Origin: Phoronis australis
Lineage: Eukaryota; Phoronida; Phoronidae
DNA: 62,000 nucleotides
Direction of reading: 5' to 3'
NCBI GenBank assembly: GCA_002633005.1
Contig: NMRA01000165.1
Span: forward strand, 377,541-439,540
Shown here: piece after piece, positions 10,337-22,340 of the stretch
How the letters are laid out: the number at the start of each line of letters is the position of its first letter
How positions within the stretch are numbered: the first letter of the stretch is position 1
Program-made: the position numbers and the translations under genes
Notes under the pieces: generated by a model
The model's input: the letters and a program-made list of their open reading frames with translations, nothing else
Told to the model about the DNA's origin: nothing
The model's database searches: none

Positions 10337-13300
10337 GTGAGCAACCTCATTGTTGTGTCTTCAAAATAAGACTAGAAAAGATTATATCCCTCTCTCCCTA
10401 GACTGCAGTATTCCGATGTTCAGGAATTAATTGTTTTTGCTTCGTATTGTGATCTTTTTCATGTACATTCTTAAGGTATGATACAAAGATAAATGACTGG
10501 TGCAGAGTTCAGATATAATTCGCTGTAAAAATGCCCTAAATGTTGTACTGCATTCTCTTGTTTCTTGTTCAAATGATGCTGTAAGATTTATTAATTACAA
10601 GCTGTCTGATCAGGCCCCTTGTATGCCACTGAAGAGCAAACCTTGAAGTGAGGTTGTCTGTTCAAGTGTTTACAACGCCGTTGGAACACACATATGTTGC
10701 AATAACCAAGCTTGCTTTATTTTTATCATGTTATTACTTATCTGCTTATCATGAATGTTACTCTCTCGCTTCACCAGGGGATGGCAACTGTCTGCTGTCA
10801 GCAGTTTGCTTAGCGATGTGGGGTTGTCCTGACAGCAGTGTCTTCTTGCGGAGGCTCATGTATGTTTGGTTAGTTGACCCAGAGTCAACTGCTAAGTTAC
10901 GCCAGCGTTGGCTTTGTGAGAGGAAGAAACTAAATGATCTCATTCCTGGAGGCCTTGTGGTAAACAACGAGGTAAGCAGTGTGTTTCTGATACATAATTT
11001 ATTCAAGTACTTGGTGTTTGGATAAAATAGCTTGTCAATTTCTTCTCATGTTTTTAAGGTTATGTAGGACCAAATCCACAAGTCTTGTATTCAGCTAAAA
11101 AATTACAAAACTGTACATTTTGACTCAGTGAAAGTACAATTTTCCTAAAAGTAGAATGCCTGTAGAATTTGATTTTTGACTTTATACCAATATGTTGTCA
11201 ATTGGTCCATGTCTACGTCTTTAGCAATATTTAACAAAACAAGAAAGGTACGCTGATAGTAAAACAATCGCAATAACGAGTAAATGTTCAACATGAAACC
11301 TCAAAAATGCTGTTACTATTTCTAAATCATCATTTCATTTTAAATTCATGTTTTGATTCTTCACGAAAAAAGTGAAGGTTGTAGTTTTGATAACTCCTCA
11401 TGCAAAAATGGAACATTTTAAAACCAATTCCGGACAGGCATGCATTTGGAGAACACTGCCTAGTACATAGTACTACTGGTACTTTAAAGTTTCATGTCAA
11501 TCAATCAACCACTTCTGAGATATGATGTTCTTAAGTTAGGCAAATTGGGACGTTTTTGTAGAGTCCTAAATAACCTTAACGTTATATTTGGAAGATCATG
11601 TGTTAACCTTGATCACTGTAATTAGCTTGACAGTGGTTCAAACAGGGTGGTTTGCAGCTTGAGCAAAAGTTCATTTTCTTATGCTGGGGTTTGACGGTCG
11701 GTATAACGCAGCTCATCAACTAGATGATCTGCCAAATTCTCAGCTTGCCAAATGGAAAATGAGCTAGAACAGTGGCATTTTTTGTCGAACACACAATTTC
11801 TAGTAGGGATAAATGACGTGCTCAATGTCCTCGTTCACCTTCTCAGATCTTACCTTGGGGAAAGCACACCATGCATGCATCAAGGTACAGCACTGCTGGT
11901 TTTTGCCGAATAATTCCAACTCTTATATTACTTGGTGATGTAATTTGGGAGCATGCTCGGATGTGTGTCAGATGTACGAATTGAATAGAAATAGTATAAA
12001 CCAAAAGTATTTATCAGGGAAAAATCTTAATCATTGTCTGGAGGTATCTTGAAATTTTGAAGCATATTACAGGTGAATTCTCATTTGCCCGACTTGTTCA
12101 TACCTGGTTGCCAGTCGAAATAATCCGACAACTTTGTGCCAGTTTTGTATTTTATCTTGCCGCCGTAACAAAATTCGAGGTCGCATTGGCAAGCTATGGT
12201 TGCCAATCAAGCTCCGTATGTTATGCTGAAATAATAACAAGTTTTCAACAAGAATTCATTTCTCTCTTTTTAAATGTGCTTGTAGCGGGAGTAAAAACCT
12301 TGATTTTTGTTGCTTTTAAGATACTTATTCAATGCCATCCATCTTCCCATTCTTTTCAATCATAGCAATGGGAGCAGGAATGGTCAGACATTGTCCAAAC
12401 TACAAGCCCTGAGATCCGAAGCTGTCACCCAGACCAACTACCTTTTGATTGTCTTGAAGAGATACACATCTTTGTTTTGGCCAACATCCTTCGTCGACCA
12501 ATTGTTGTGTTGTCTGAGCCTGTTATTCGTGGATTCGATGGTGACACGATGGCTCCCAACAACTTTTCTGGTATCTACCTTCCTTTGGAGTGGGAACCGC
12601 GGGACTGTTGCAGATATCCCATATGTCTGGGTTTTGACATGAACCATTTCTGTCCTCTGGTGAACATGAAGGACCCGGAAGGGAGTGAAGTCCTTGCCAT
12701 AGACAGTATGCAAGGAGTGCCTCTGGTGGATCACGAATACAAACCACTGCAAATTCATTTTCTGTCAGACGCAGAAGAAAAGAGTGCACTTTCTAATCAA
12801 CTCTTGTGCAAGTACATGAGAGTTGATGAGACCCCTCTGTCCCACGGGGGCTGCACTGACATGGTACTGTATGCAAAACTTCTCCCTAAACCTCTTGATC
12901 CTGATCTTGACTTTACTGAGGACTACATCCAAGATTGTTGGGATAAGATTAGAGAGCAGCCAATGAATGCTGCTAATGTGATGGCCTCTCATAATCAGAG
13001 TCGTAGCATCCCATCGGCTCCTGTGTTGGAAACCAATTTGACGGACATTGTTGGAAGTGTCAAGACTACTGTTGAACCTCTCGAGATGTCCAATCCGATC
13101 ATAAAAGACCAGTCAAGAGAAACAATTGCTACGAGTCCCCGAAGACCTGTGGTCAAAGAGTTGTCGATGACAGGTGAACAATGCAAAACAAAAAACTGCA
13201 AGTATTATTCATCTATTGACACTTATCCACTGTGTCATCGTTGTTTTGAGAGAAAAGGTGTCCAACCACTTATCGTTGAGCGACAGTTGTCGAATAGCTT

Positions 13301-15409
13301 CCCTTTTGTGAGTGAGAGGGAACACCACCACATTCACAGCTTGGAGCACTACAGGTCAAATAACGGAAAACAACGCTTGGCCAAGGCTCGCCGCTGCTGG
13401 TCTGATGAGGGGGAGCTGTGCTTGACCCCAGGCTGTAAACTCTATGGCTACCGAGAGTGGTCTGGCCACTGCTCGGAGCACAGGCCTCAAGTTCAACCAG
13501 GCAGCATTGATTTGAAGGGTCCTGAAAAACAGGCTGCTAGAATTGGCTCACATCCAGTGAAGAGTGTAGCTGAAGCGCCTGCCAAGCATGTTACCAGTGT
13601 GTCTGCTGCTGCTGGGCCCACTACAGGTGTGTCCTTACGTAATCGCCATGTGACCACAGAGACAAGACACTGTCAAGTCCGTAACTGCTCCAATCGTAGT
13701 TCACCGCAGTTAAATGGGTTTTGTAATAGTTGCTACATCAAACAGCCAGGTATTAATACTGTTCCTTGTTTAACTGAAGGGTGTGAGTTCAATGCTGGCA
13801 GTACTGGCTACTGTTCCTCTTGCACAAACCAACGGGAGAGGGAATTGTTTGTAATGCCCGCTGGCCAGAATGCAGGCAGTCTTGAGAGCACTTGCAAAGT
13901 TTCTGGGTGTAGTTTTGGTGGTACTCCCGAACAGAATGGTTATTGTTCCCAACACCATAAGGAGATTTACGGCAATGATGTGTCTGAGTTAACTTCAACC
14001 AATATTCTTGACCGTTTGCCTGCCTTGACAGTGAAGGAGAGCGGTAAAGCACGAATCTACAAGAAATGCATTGCTCCAAAGTGTACTCGCCTTGCAGGCA
14101 GTACACAGGAAAATAGAGGTTATTGTTACAGATGTTATGTGGATAAAGTGCGCAGCAAGGAAATCCCTTTGTTACGTAAGAAGCAAAAATGCTGTACTCA
14201 AGGTTGTTCAAACATATGTCTTGACAATTCCCTCGGTCTATGTAATGCCTGTGTTGAGTGCCTAGAACAAGGTAGAACACCTGGCCCACCAAGAGGCGAG
14301 GTAGAGTCTGAGCCCAATAGCTTGATTGAGTCTATGTCTGGCAGCCGCCAAAAGTGTTCAAATACGAATTGCTTCAATGATCAGGGCGGTAACATGTATG
14401 GCTTGTGTGACTCGCACTACAAACAGTGGCTGACAAAGTACAAGCAAGGTAAGGCATGGTCTAGTCCTTAGATTGTCTACATATTAACTTAGTGCAGTAT
14501 TTTTAGTTGACAAAATATCAGTGTGATTAATGGCGTTGAATGACCTGCCACCTATTGTTCTGTGGAAAAGCAATTTTGTTTATACTGTGTTCAACTTTCA
14601 TACTGATGTGTTGGGAAAATGCTTTAAAGTCTGAATGACTCATTTTGTTTGTGAGATTTAGTTTTAAAAAACACTCTGTTGGAAATAGTATGCAACTGGA
14701 AATAGGAAGCTTTCTTTGCCCATTATCATACTAAGCACTTCTCTTTTCACGTTTCATTCGCTGACTTAGATAGCACCTTGCCATGTATGTCTTCTGCTCT
14801 GATTTTCAACACTGTCATTTCAACAAAAAATTCTCAGTTGTAATTGACAGATCGCAATCTCCATTTCCTTGCGTAATGTCAACAAACAAACACTAAGTTT
14901 TACCCAGCAACGTGTTGTTTGTCGGGTAAAATGGTGGCTCAAAAATGAAGGTGTGTCATGAATGCTGCATTTTGATTGATCAGTTAAGCTGTCACTCATA
15001 ATTTTGCCAATAGGTCAATTAGTCTTAAACTGACGGACTTTGATGCAATTATCTTTCAGAGAGCAAAAAGAATCAACTTAGTGCACCTCCTGTGCTTGTA
15101 AGCCAATTATGTAAAAGAAGAGGGTGTGTCCACTTCGGTGACAGTGTCTATAAGGGTTACTGCTCGATGTGCTATGGAAACCACCCCATAGAGATCGCTA
15201 GCTATCCAGTGGCTTACCGCAGTGCTACAGCAGCCACAGCGATGCCACCAATGGACGATTTCCAAAAAAGAATGCTGTCTACTGAGAACAAAGCGAGACA
15301 GGCTACAGCAAAGTGTAAGAATTTGAGTTGCGATAATTATGCAAACTCACGTTGCCAAGGGTATTGTAACTCATGCTTTCCCATGTTTTCAAGGGTATCT
15401 GTCGGGTGA
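10042..15409 (+). CDS. TNFAIP3-like: A20/TNFAIP3-like ubiquitin-editing protein (OTU domain + ten A20 zinc fingers), 4 coding exons
   Basis: Exons 10042-10336, 10778-10971, 12366-14448 and 15060-15409 join with matching phases (1, 0, 1) into 973 codons plus TGA. All introns are GT-AG. Seen: OTU domain in residues ~45-345 with ALID (Asp70), GDGNC (Cys103) and NHF (His257); the stretches LNWCR, NILRRPIVVLS and GIYLPLEW closely match vertebrate A20. Ten C-x4-C-x9-13-C-x2-C/H fingers start at residues 436, 515, 599, 631, 673, 731, 772, 827, 875 and 943. Known for the family: the OTU domain trims ubiquitin chains from NF-kB signalling adaptors, the fingers bind ubiquitin and support ligase activity, and the protein acts in the cytosol as an NF-kB brake. 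Vertebrate A20 has seven fingers and about 790 residues, so this copy is longer. The start ATG has an in-frame TAG nine bases upstream and puts Asp70 and Cys103 at the human numbering. Cezanne/OTUD7 paralogues are unlikely because they have one such finger. Confidence 0.93.
10778..10971 (+). CDS. TNFAIP3-like: A20-like coding exon 2 (catalytic Cys loop)
   Basis: The acceptor ...TTCACCAG ends at 10777. The exon opens with GDGNCLLSA, the OTU catalytic-cysteine loop (Cys103), followed by a W-G segment and a QRW segment typical of A20. It ends at the GAG codon before donor GTAAGC (10972), leaving phase 0. Confidence 0.92.
11270..11560 (+). repeat. Dispersed repeat, copy in A20-like intron 2
   Basis: Shares ordered blocks with the reverse complement of about 57240-57500: TCAAAAATGCTGTTAC, GCAAAARTGGAACATTT, TTTGGAGAACACTGC, CTAGTACAT and TTCTGAGAT. 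Boundaries are approximate and no coding is seen. Confidence 0.5.
12366..14448 (+). CDS. TNFAIP3-like: A20-like coding exon 3 (rest of OTU, zinc fingers 1-8)
   Basis: The acceptor ...TCAATCATAG ends at 12365 and the first codon is CAA, phase 0. The exon continues QWEQEWSDIV and CLEEIHIFVL, which match A20 upstream of NILRRP. It encodes His257 (in MNHF) and eight A20-type fingers: C436, C515, C599, C631, C673, C731, C772 and C827. After finger 7, the segment PGPPRGE resembles the human linker after finger 6 (PGAHRGE). The exon ends one base into a codon at donor GTAAGG (14449). Confidence 0.92.
15060..15409 (+). CDS. TNFAIP3-like: A20-like terminal coding exon (zinc fingers 9-10)
   Basis: The acceptor ...ATCTTTCAG ends at 15059. 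Phase 1 is completed as GAG (Glu858). Finger 9 starts at Cys875 (CKRRGC...GYCSMC) and finger 10 at Cys943 (CKNLSCDNYA...GYCNSC). Finger 10 resembles human finger 7, which closes the human protein a few residues later, as here. The stop TGA is 15407-15409 and overlaps a GTGAGT donor-like sequence. Confidence 0.9.
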
Positions 15410-15674
15410 GTTTGAGGCAATGCTGTTCCACTGCAAAGCTTGTTGCCTTTGAATTGGCTTAACTGGTGCCAAAAAGGGGTAAGATGAGGGAGATAGTGGT
15501 AAATGCCCCTAGCCTGTGCTGGTCCATTGCCCTTTTACATCAGACCCTGGGTAATGCAGAAGTATCAGGTTGATGTTTGCCCACTGCTGTTGCGGTATTT
15601 ACAGGAAGTTTGCATAACCTTCCTCAAATTTGAGAAGCTTTGGTGGAGTTATCTTAAAAGGACAGAGTTTTTGT

Positions 15675-15680
15675 ATTAAA
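15675..15680 (+). other. Candidate polyadenylation signal ATTAAA for the A20-like gene
   Basis: ATTAAA lies 266 bases after the stop codon. It is the first common hexamer variant I noticed downstream. No transcript evidence is available. Confidence 0.2.
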
Positions 15681-16083
15681 CTCTAGGTGAAGCCGCATTA
15701 TCTGTAGCATAAGATTTTAAACACTCTGACCTGACCCAAACTCTGGTTACCTGAACAACACAGAGGCTCAGCACTCATGAGCCTGGTTATTCCTGAATTA
15801 CAACCGTATCTCACGTTTTTGATAAATTGAGCACATGGACCATAAGCTGGAGGCCATACTCACAAACAGGGCTCACTGACGGCTAAACTGTTGCCCCTCA
15901 CAAAACACAACTTATCCACCCCTACCGGAAAGCATTTCATCATCTCACAAACAGCCAAAGTGAGAGTTCATAGACTCCATGTTTGCGTAATGGTTGGAAG
16001 CATTGTTTTTTGAGTCTGTAAGTTGTGTTTTGGGAGTCAGGCATCATGTTTGGCTGTTGGCTTTCGTAAGTGAGGAACTCGAG

Positions 16084-16112
16084 CCAAGTCAAGTCAAGTC
16101 ATTTTATTTATA
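16084..16112 (-). repeat. Possible LINE 3' tail
   Basis: On the minus strand the sequence reads AAATAAAATGACTTGACTTG and onward, a 5-bp TGACT tandem after an AATAAA-like run. Short terminal tandems like this are common at 3' ends of CR1/L2-group LINEs. The minus-strand frame beyond it (16265-16507) was not recognised as reverse transcriptase. Confidence 0.3.
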
Positions 16113-19100
16113 GTTGGTTTAAGTGAAACAAGAGAAAACATTAGCCACAGACTAGTATACTGACAAGTAAATAAGTAAGTTTTTAAATCAAAATATGAAA
16201 TTAAAACAAAATTTGTGCTATATACTAGGTTAACAAGATTGAGCAATTAGCACCATAGGACAGATTATGTTTGATTCAAGAAATCACAGGCTCTGCACTT
16301 ACAGGGAGGCTCAGTCCATGTGTTTGTACATAGCACAAATGTCTTTAAATGTTGGCTATGTTTAGAGTACCTTAGCCCTGTTGTTTGGGTAGCCTGAACT
16401 GTTTTGGTATTAAAAATACCCAATCTGCACATAAAGATTGTAAATTTCAAAGTGTTGAAATGTCTTGACATTTTTACTATTAAGGAAGTTTTAGACATGA
16501 ATATCATCTTGGTTTAAGATCCATTTTTTCCTATATCGTAATTCTGCCAGTAGGACCCCAGCTTTCGTTGTTGGACCCTTGGTAAGTAGAGCTTAAAATG
16601 AACACGCAAGTAACTGAAGGTCATCAGTCTTCTAACCAACTCCATGTCGTGATTTGGCGATTTGTAATGTAAAGTATGGCAGTGTGGTTGTTATTTGTTT
16701 ATATCTGATGATAATGCTTTTCCAATAATTATTTGTTTCATGTTTCTGTTAATACTTTAAGATTGATTTATAATTGGTATTGTTTGCACTTGCCTTTCTG
16801 TACAGCACAGATTGTAACTCCATATAATGCTAGGTGTATGGGGGGTTTATTGATTTTCTTATTATTATGAATGTATACTTCTGCACATCTAACAACAGAA
16901 ATCATCGCAGTCATATCAGTTTTGGAATACAGTAGTCTACTGCAATTTCCTTTTAGAGTTTGAAAACTAATTGCTAAGTCTGCTAAAGCCCAACAAACCT
17001 TCAACTCTCAAAAGTTACTAAGCTTTGAGAAAATTAATCGACGGCTGCGAGGCAAGACTACTGCCACCATCAAATGACATTATTTATGACGCTGAGGAAA
17101 TTGTGAGGTGAATAATGGTTTTGTCTCTCGTTGAAAATAATGCTTGTTCTCGTGGCTGGTTTGGAGAAGTTTTGAGTGATTTCCACCCGAAGCGTTTTGA
17201 GCATGTTTTTAAGTGAGAAGAAAAAACACGACTGTATTATAAGTGCAGCTTTCCTGTGCCATCCGATCAGAAGACAAAAAGAACGTCTGATCTGCCGTTC
17301 TTATGCAAGCTCATCAGGCGTTTAATATGACTTCGTATCGTCTGCGCAAACTTCAGTTAGAGGTAGATTTTCTAATTATCTTGAGACTCTGTTTAGCATG
17401 TTCTCATGCGAGAAGTTTGCTAGTCGATTCTAAGACCAGTATCGATATTTACCCTCGATTTAGTGTACTTGTAAATGAGTTTCCTCGTTGTTAATAATAT
17501 GTTATTTTTGTAGTTACCCGCTTTTTTGTTTTCAACGATGAATTTGTACATATACATCTCGATTAATGTTATACTTGAGCCACTATTTAACCCTGGCGGA
17601 GGATGCCTCATTGGTTGAGTTGATTGAGAAGTGTCACCATCTTGGATGGGTATATTTTGGCTTCGTGGACATTTGTATATTTTGGCGTATATTTAGTGTC
17701 ATTTCGGATGGGTTAACATATAGCGTGGAGGATCAGGCCTAAAGGGTGAAATTGATAAACTAAGCTTTGATGAAAATTAAGATCTAAACATCATATTTAA
17801 ATGAGTTACTAACTTAGATCTTAAATAAAAACATAAGGTAGTCACAACGGATATATATCTCAAGCAAAGAATTTCTGAGGTCGTTAAACTGTGTAGATGT
17901 TTTTGGTACAATATCTCTACAAAATGAAAGAAAATTAGTCAATTGTAAAATCCCATATGAACGAATTGAATTCCCCTCGTATGTAGTAAAGTAAGCCAAA
18001 TATTACGTTTGGTCAGTTGTTAACTGTATGGAACATTTTTACTCCATCGACAGTGCAATATGGGTAATATATCCGTAAGACATGTTCAAGTGTTCCAGTG
18101 AATTTGAAAAAGATTAGAATTAGAAATAAATAACCCCTTCAAGGATATTCTATTAAAGTTTATGAATACTTTCTCCGTGATTTGGTGAATTCCTGTAAGT
18201 AAACGTTTATTCCTTTAATTCATTCAATTATAATTACGATGTTGTGTTTGACCAAATTTGCAACAGAAAACTGAGAAAGATTGGTGATAACAAAAGTTTT
18301 TAAATTTTGCATTATACACATGAAACTACGTCATGCCAGTTCACGTGACTGATGCGTAATAATAGGTCACGGGTTATTTGCGAATTCATGCTTTTATAAA
18401 CGCGTCATCAAAATACTTGATTGTTTACGTTTTCTAAGTTCACGAATAGAATTGGCCACAAACCCACCTTCCGTTATTAAGAAACAACTTTTGACTTCGC
18501 TTATCGTTAAGAACTTGGTTTAAAATGTTCCGAAAGCAAAATAATTGTGGTTTATGAGCTTGGAATGAAGTGGCGGTTTGCCGGACTAGGCTCTACAAAC
18601 GTGTCTTGTCAGGGCGTTAGTGTCATTTTAGGCGTCGAACATAGATGAAGTCGAGCAATAATGAACTGCAAGACAAAAATTTCAACTCTTCGCATGTGAG
18701 CAAGGAACTTGTTAAGACACATTTTAGGGCTTTAAGTGGTCTAAATCAAAAGTTAAACTTAGTCAACTTAAAAGTTTTCCTCGACGAAAATGGGTTTGTT
18801 GTCGCTAACCAAATTTTGGATATTGGTATTTTGAGGGACACAATTGTGTTTCGTGACGAGTAAAATGAAATAGAAAACGTAATGACTTGGTATTCAACAG
18901 TAAAATAATAAAATGGGTGAAGGACATAAGGTCGCTGAAATGTTCATTCATTAACGGGAAGGTATGGGTGATATATACTTTTTTGTTCTTTTATTTGGGT
19001 AAGTGTGGAGGAACACTCGGAAAGTCCGGATTTTTTCCGAAAATTTTCTGCTATTTTTTCTCGTGTGCAAATTGTAAATAAAACGTGATGAATGTCTGAG

Positions 19101-19910
19101 ACCTTTTATTTTATTTATCAAAAACAATGCTTATCGAACATTTCGCCATGTACATTATATCTTTATTTTTCACAGCCAAGTTGTAAATGCTTTGACGAGT
19201 TATAGTATTTTAAACGTCATAAAAAGTAGAATTTAATATCTTAAGAGGTGAGCCATTTTAGCCCTAGTGTCATGTGCGCTTTATATAAAGAAAACTTTCT
19301 TTTTGAGAAAGATTAAGTACAGTGAAGTAAGAATATCGCCAGTTTTAAAATTATTGCGGTAAACTTAAATTCGTAGTACGCTTTCGAATTAAATGCTTTG
19401 ACTGTAAGAAACGAAGAAAATTTCATTGTTTAAATGAGTGTAATTTTGTGATCTACGACATAAAAGCTCGTTGAAAAGAATTAACATACATAGGATCTGT
19501 GTTTTGGAATTAATTCGTGTGAGAGTTTTGAATCCGTTTGCCATAAGCGTGTTTTATGTTCTTTAAAAATATGTTTCGTGTAAACACAATTAGTCATCAA
19601 ACTAATAGTGTAATTTTTGTTCATTTTCTAATATTAATAAAGTTTCTAAAGCGTTTGTGTGTTTTTGACTTTTGACTTTGACGCACCCCCTGAGCAGTCT
19701 TTGTAAAGTATATTTTTAAATAGAAAGTTCGACATCAAATAATGCCTGTGGTGTGTGCAGTTGTTTGTTCTAATCACCGCTTGACATTTTGGGCAGAAGG
19801 CAACGTATTCGGTGCTATTTTTGATAAAAATACAGATCACCTGTTATAGTCGACATCAACGATATTTGCTGACAACAAAATCAGTGAGACGTAACGGTAT
19901 AACCAGTAAA

Positions 19911-20824
19911 ATGGTCAAAATGGTGGCTTCGTCGTTAAGTCCTATTTTACTTAAAGTCTTAATAAAATATCTTATCAAGGGGTCATTTTCCCTCTATTTG
20001 GAAAGGAGGTGATATGATTCTAATCCACAAAAAAGACCAAAGAAAATCATTAGTAACTAAAGATCCATCGAGACATTGAACTTTATACCGAAAATCAAAG
20101 AAAGGTTTGTCTTTAACAACACCCACAAACAAGCACCTGTGTAGGGCACAACAATCTGTTATACACGCTACTTTCTCATGGTTTCATCCCCCGAAAAGCA
20201 CAACGTCATGGCTCATAAAATTATTCCGCATTTCCGTTCAGGCTATCTTCCTGGGCATGGCCGCTACGTCTGGCGCGTTGGCCTCGCATTATTTTCATCA
20301 CTTAACTCTGGTATTATGGTATCAATGGAAACGACAATTTCAGCTATCCACTGAATTGTCCATGTTGACAGTATACTCTCTCAGCACTTCCCACCCGCAT
20401 TCATCAACTCTGGAGCACCTCAAGGCGGGGTATCCCAGTCCCACTTCCCTTTCTTGTGTGCACAAAATGACCTTTCAGATATCACGAGTCCCGAAACATT
20501 CTTTTATGCAGATGACACATCTCTCTTCATCTCTTTCATTTAAGTATGGACTTACAAAGTAAACCTGACAAAAACTTCAGAACAGTGCAACAGAAAGGAA
20601 ATTTGATTCCAAGCAAAAAATTCCTCGCACACTGTTCTGGTACCAAGGGATAAAACTGATCATATCTGGCAACGGCTCACCGGTAGAAACTCAATATAAG
20701 CACCTTGGTAATCCTCAGTGTTATGAAAAATTCACAACGGTGCCCAGTTGCCATCTACAACAATCTAGTACAACTCCTTCCTTCTGTCCCATTTTGACCA
20801 CCATGATATTATTTATGATCGACG
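19911..20824 (+). pseudogene. Decayed non-LTR retrotransposon reverse transcriptase
   Basis: Pieces in shifted frames follow the usual order of a LINE reverse transcriptase. ASSLSPILLKV then GHFPSIWKGGDMILIHKK match the N-terminal RT region. SGAPQGGVSQ is a PQG motif. FYADDTSLF (about 20508-20535) is the catalytic YADD box. ETQYKHLG corresponds to the thumb HKHLG motif, and FDHHDIIYD to the later YGDxxYD motif. Several stops and frameshifts show that it is dead. The clade (Jockey, CR1 or L2 type) cannot be settled here. Confidence 0.75.
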
Positions 20825-21858
20825 AGTCCCGAATACCCGGTAATAGATAAATGATACGTGCTTCGCAAGCTCGATCGTTACCAGAGATGAAAAGGAGGCA
20901 GAGGTAGGCGATATAAGGCCATTTATTATGACCAATACAATTACAAATAAATATAATGAATACGGATAAGTAACATAAAAATGATAATCTCTGATAAGAT
21001 GGGCAATAAAAAACGCCACAAGAGATGTTGTAAGACGGCTCATGCCCATAGTGCTGGCGTGGGTCCTCGTTTCATTTAGAACGTTTTCAGTACCCGGCTG
21101 CAGTATTGGTGTCAAGGACGACGATGGGAACAAACAAGGCATCATTTTTCATAATTCTCCAGGCATAATCTAAACAACACGTCATAGAACTCTAGCCCAG
21201 AGGTGTATGGTGTAATCGAATTGTACATAGAGCAACGAGACCTGGGCCCGGAATCTAATCTTTGTACTCAAAACGAAATCAAAATTATTTTTGGCGATTT
21301 CTCTGATACTTTTGTGTGAACTCCAGATAATTACTGGTTCAGTATTGGACTGTGCTCGAATACATAATAGATTACGCATATTAGCGTTTAGTCCAAGTTT
21401 GCACTTGATGACCCTTGTATTCTACAAACTCGAGTAAAAACTCGAAATTTCGTGTTCTAACTCGAACTTTTAGCCTTATGTCGGATTTATCAGCTGCAAA
21501 CAAGGACTAAAAATTATCCACGTCGCATATCACATCTGACGCAGCCAAGTCAAGTTATTTTTTGAAATTCATCCTGGTACGGAAATTGGGGATAGTTAGG
21601 CCTATAAAAGATCTTTAACCCAGCCGCAGAGCGTCTAAAGCCGCGCACCGTACCAGTGACTGCTGGCAACTCATCGGGACTCAACTTTAACATTCTTCGC
21701 CGCAGAGATAACAACTCTTGGGCTGTCTCCGGTGAGTCCATTCTTTGTTGAATGATGTTTAGATAAATTATGCACTTATCTTGAGTTCGCACAAAAGTAG
21801 AGTAAAAAATGCCAAACATAATTTCGAGTTCCATTTCGAGTAAAAAGATTAGAACTAA
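20825..21858. other. Intergenic DNA, nothing firmly identified
   Basis: May include the degraded 3' end of the preceding LINE. Repeated ACTCGA-type words occur at 21427-21470 and 21818-21842 in inverted arrangement but do not define an element. Confidence 0.3.
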
Positions 21859-22340
21859 GGGCTGAGTTGCATAAATCTTCAAAAATTATCCACTGGATAA
21901 GTGTGATTGTTGCATGCCGTCAGGTGCATTGTTCAGCAATAACATCGTGACGCGTGATAATGCGACGTCATTTTTCCTATGTGGCGTACAACGTTTATGC
22001 AAACCGGGCCTGCTGTCTACTTCATGAAAAGTGACATCGCGTGCTCTGTATGCAAGAAAATGGCAAACAAACGACTTGGTATTGGAGAGTGAAAATTTAG
22101 TGAGCATGGTACTGCCGGGCTAGGTTGCATAAAACTTCTGGATAAGTTTGATTGCTTAATGCAGGTGCATTGTTCAATCAATGAACTATATACATACTAG
22201 CAGGAAGAGATAACCAGTCCTGGTTATCTCTTCCTGATACTGGTTATATTTATCTCATTGTGTTCAACAATACATCGTGACGCGTGATAATGTGACGTCA
22301 TTGATGCTATACGGCGTATAACTTTTATGCAACAGGGCCC
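21859..22340 (+). repeat. Direct duplication (about 155 bp and 224 bp copies)
   Basis: 21859-22013 and 22117-22340 share GGGCT.RGTTGCATAAA, GGATAAGT.TGATTG, CAGGTGCATTGTTCA and CATCGTGACGCGTGATAAT. The second copy carries about 80 extra bases in the middle, which contain the perfect hairpin at 22201-22236. Confidence 0.65.
22201..22236. repeat. Perfect 17-bp inverted repeat with 2-nt loop
   Basis: Arms CAGGAAGAGATAACCAG (22201-22217) and CTGGTTATCTCTTCCTG (22220-22236) are exact complements around TC. A 19-mer of its right half recurs at 375-393. Could be a MITE tip, a recombination site or a small-RNA hairpin. Confidence 0.8.

Larger units (their letters stand above)
15410..19910. other. 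3' flank of the A20-like gene and AT-rich intergenic DNA
   Basis: The first few hundred bases are probably 3'UTR. The rest has no convincing gene. A 72-codon open frame (18645-18863) and others are unrecognised. From about 17700 to 19700 the sequence is notably AT-rich and poor in any structure. Confidence 0.4.

Noticed and set aside
12477-14471. A 664-codon open frame treated as a single-exon gene starting at 12477
   Set aside because: It is the inside of A20-like exon 3. Homology continues upstream to 12366 with a splice acceptor, and the last codons after 14448 are intron.
14880-14935. TTTACCC...GGGTAAA inverted pair in A20-like intron 3 as a MITE
   Set aside because: Arms are short and imperfect, with no repeat copy elsewhere in the window.
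18645-18863. 72-codon frame as an exon of an unknown gene
   Set aside because: AT-rich with no matching splice partner or recognisable motif; support too weak.
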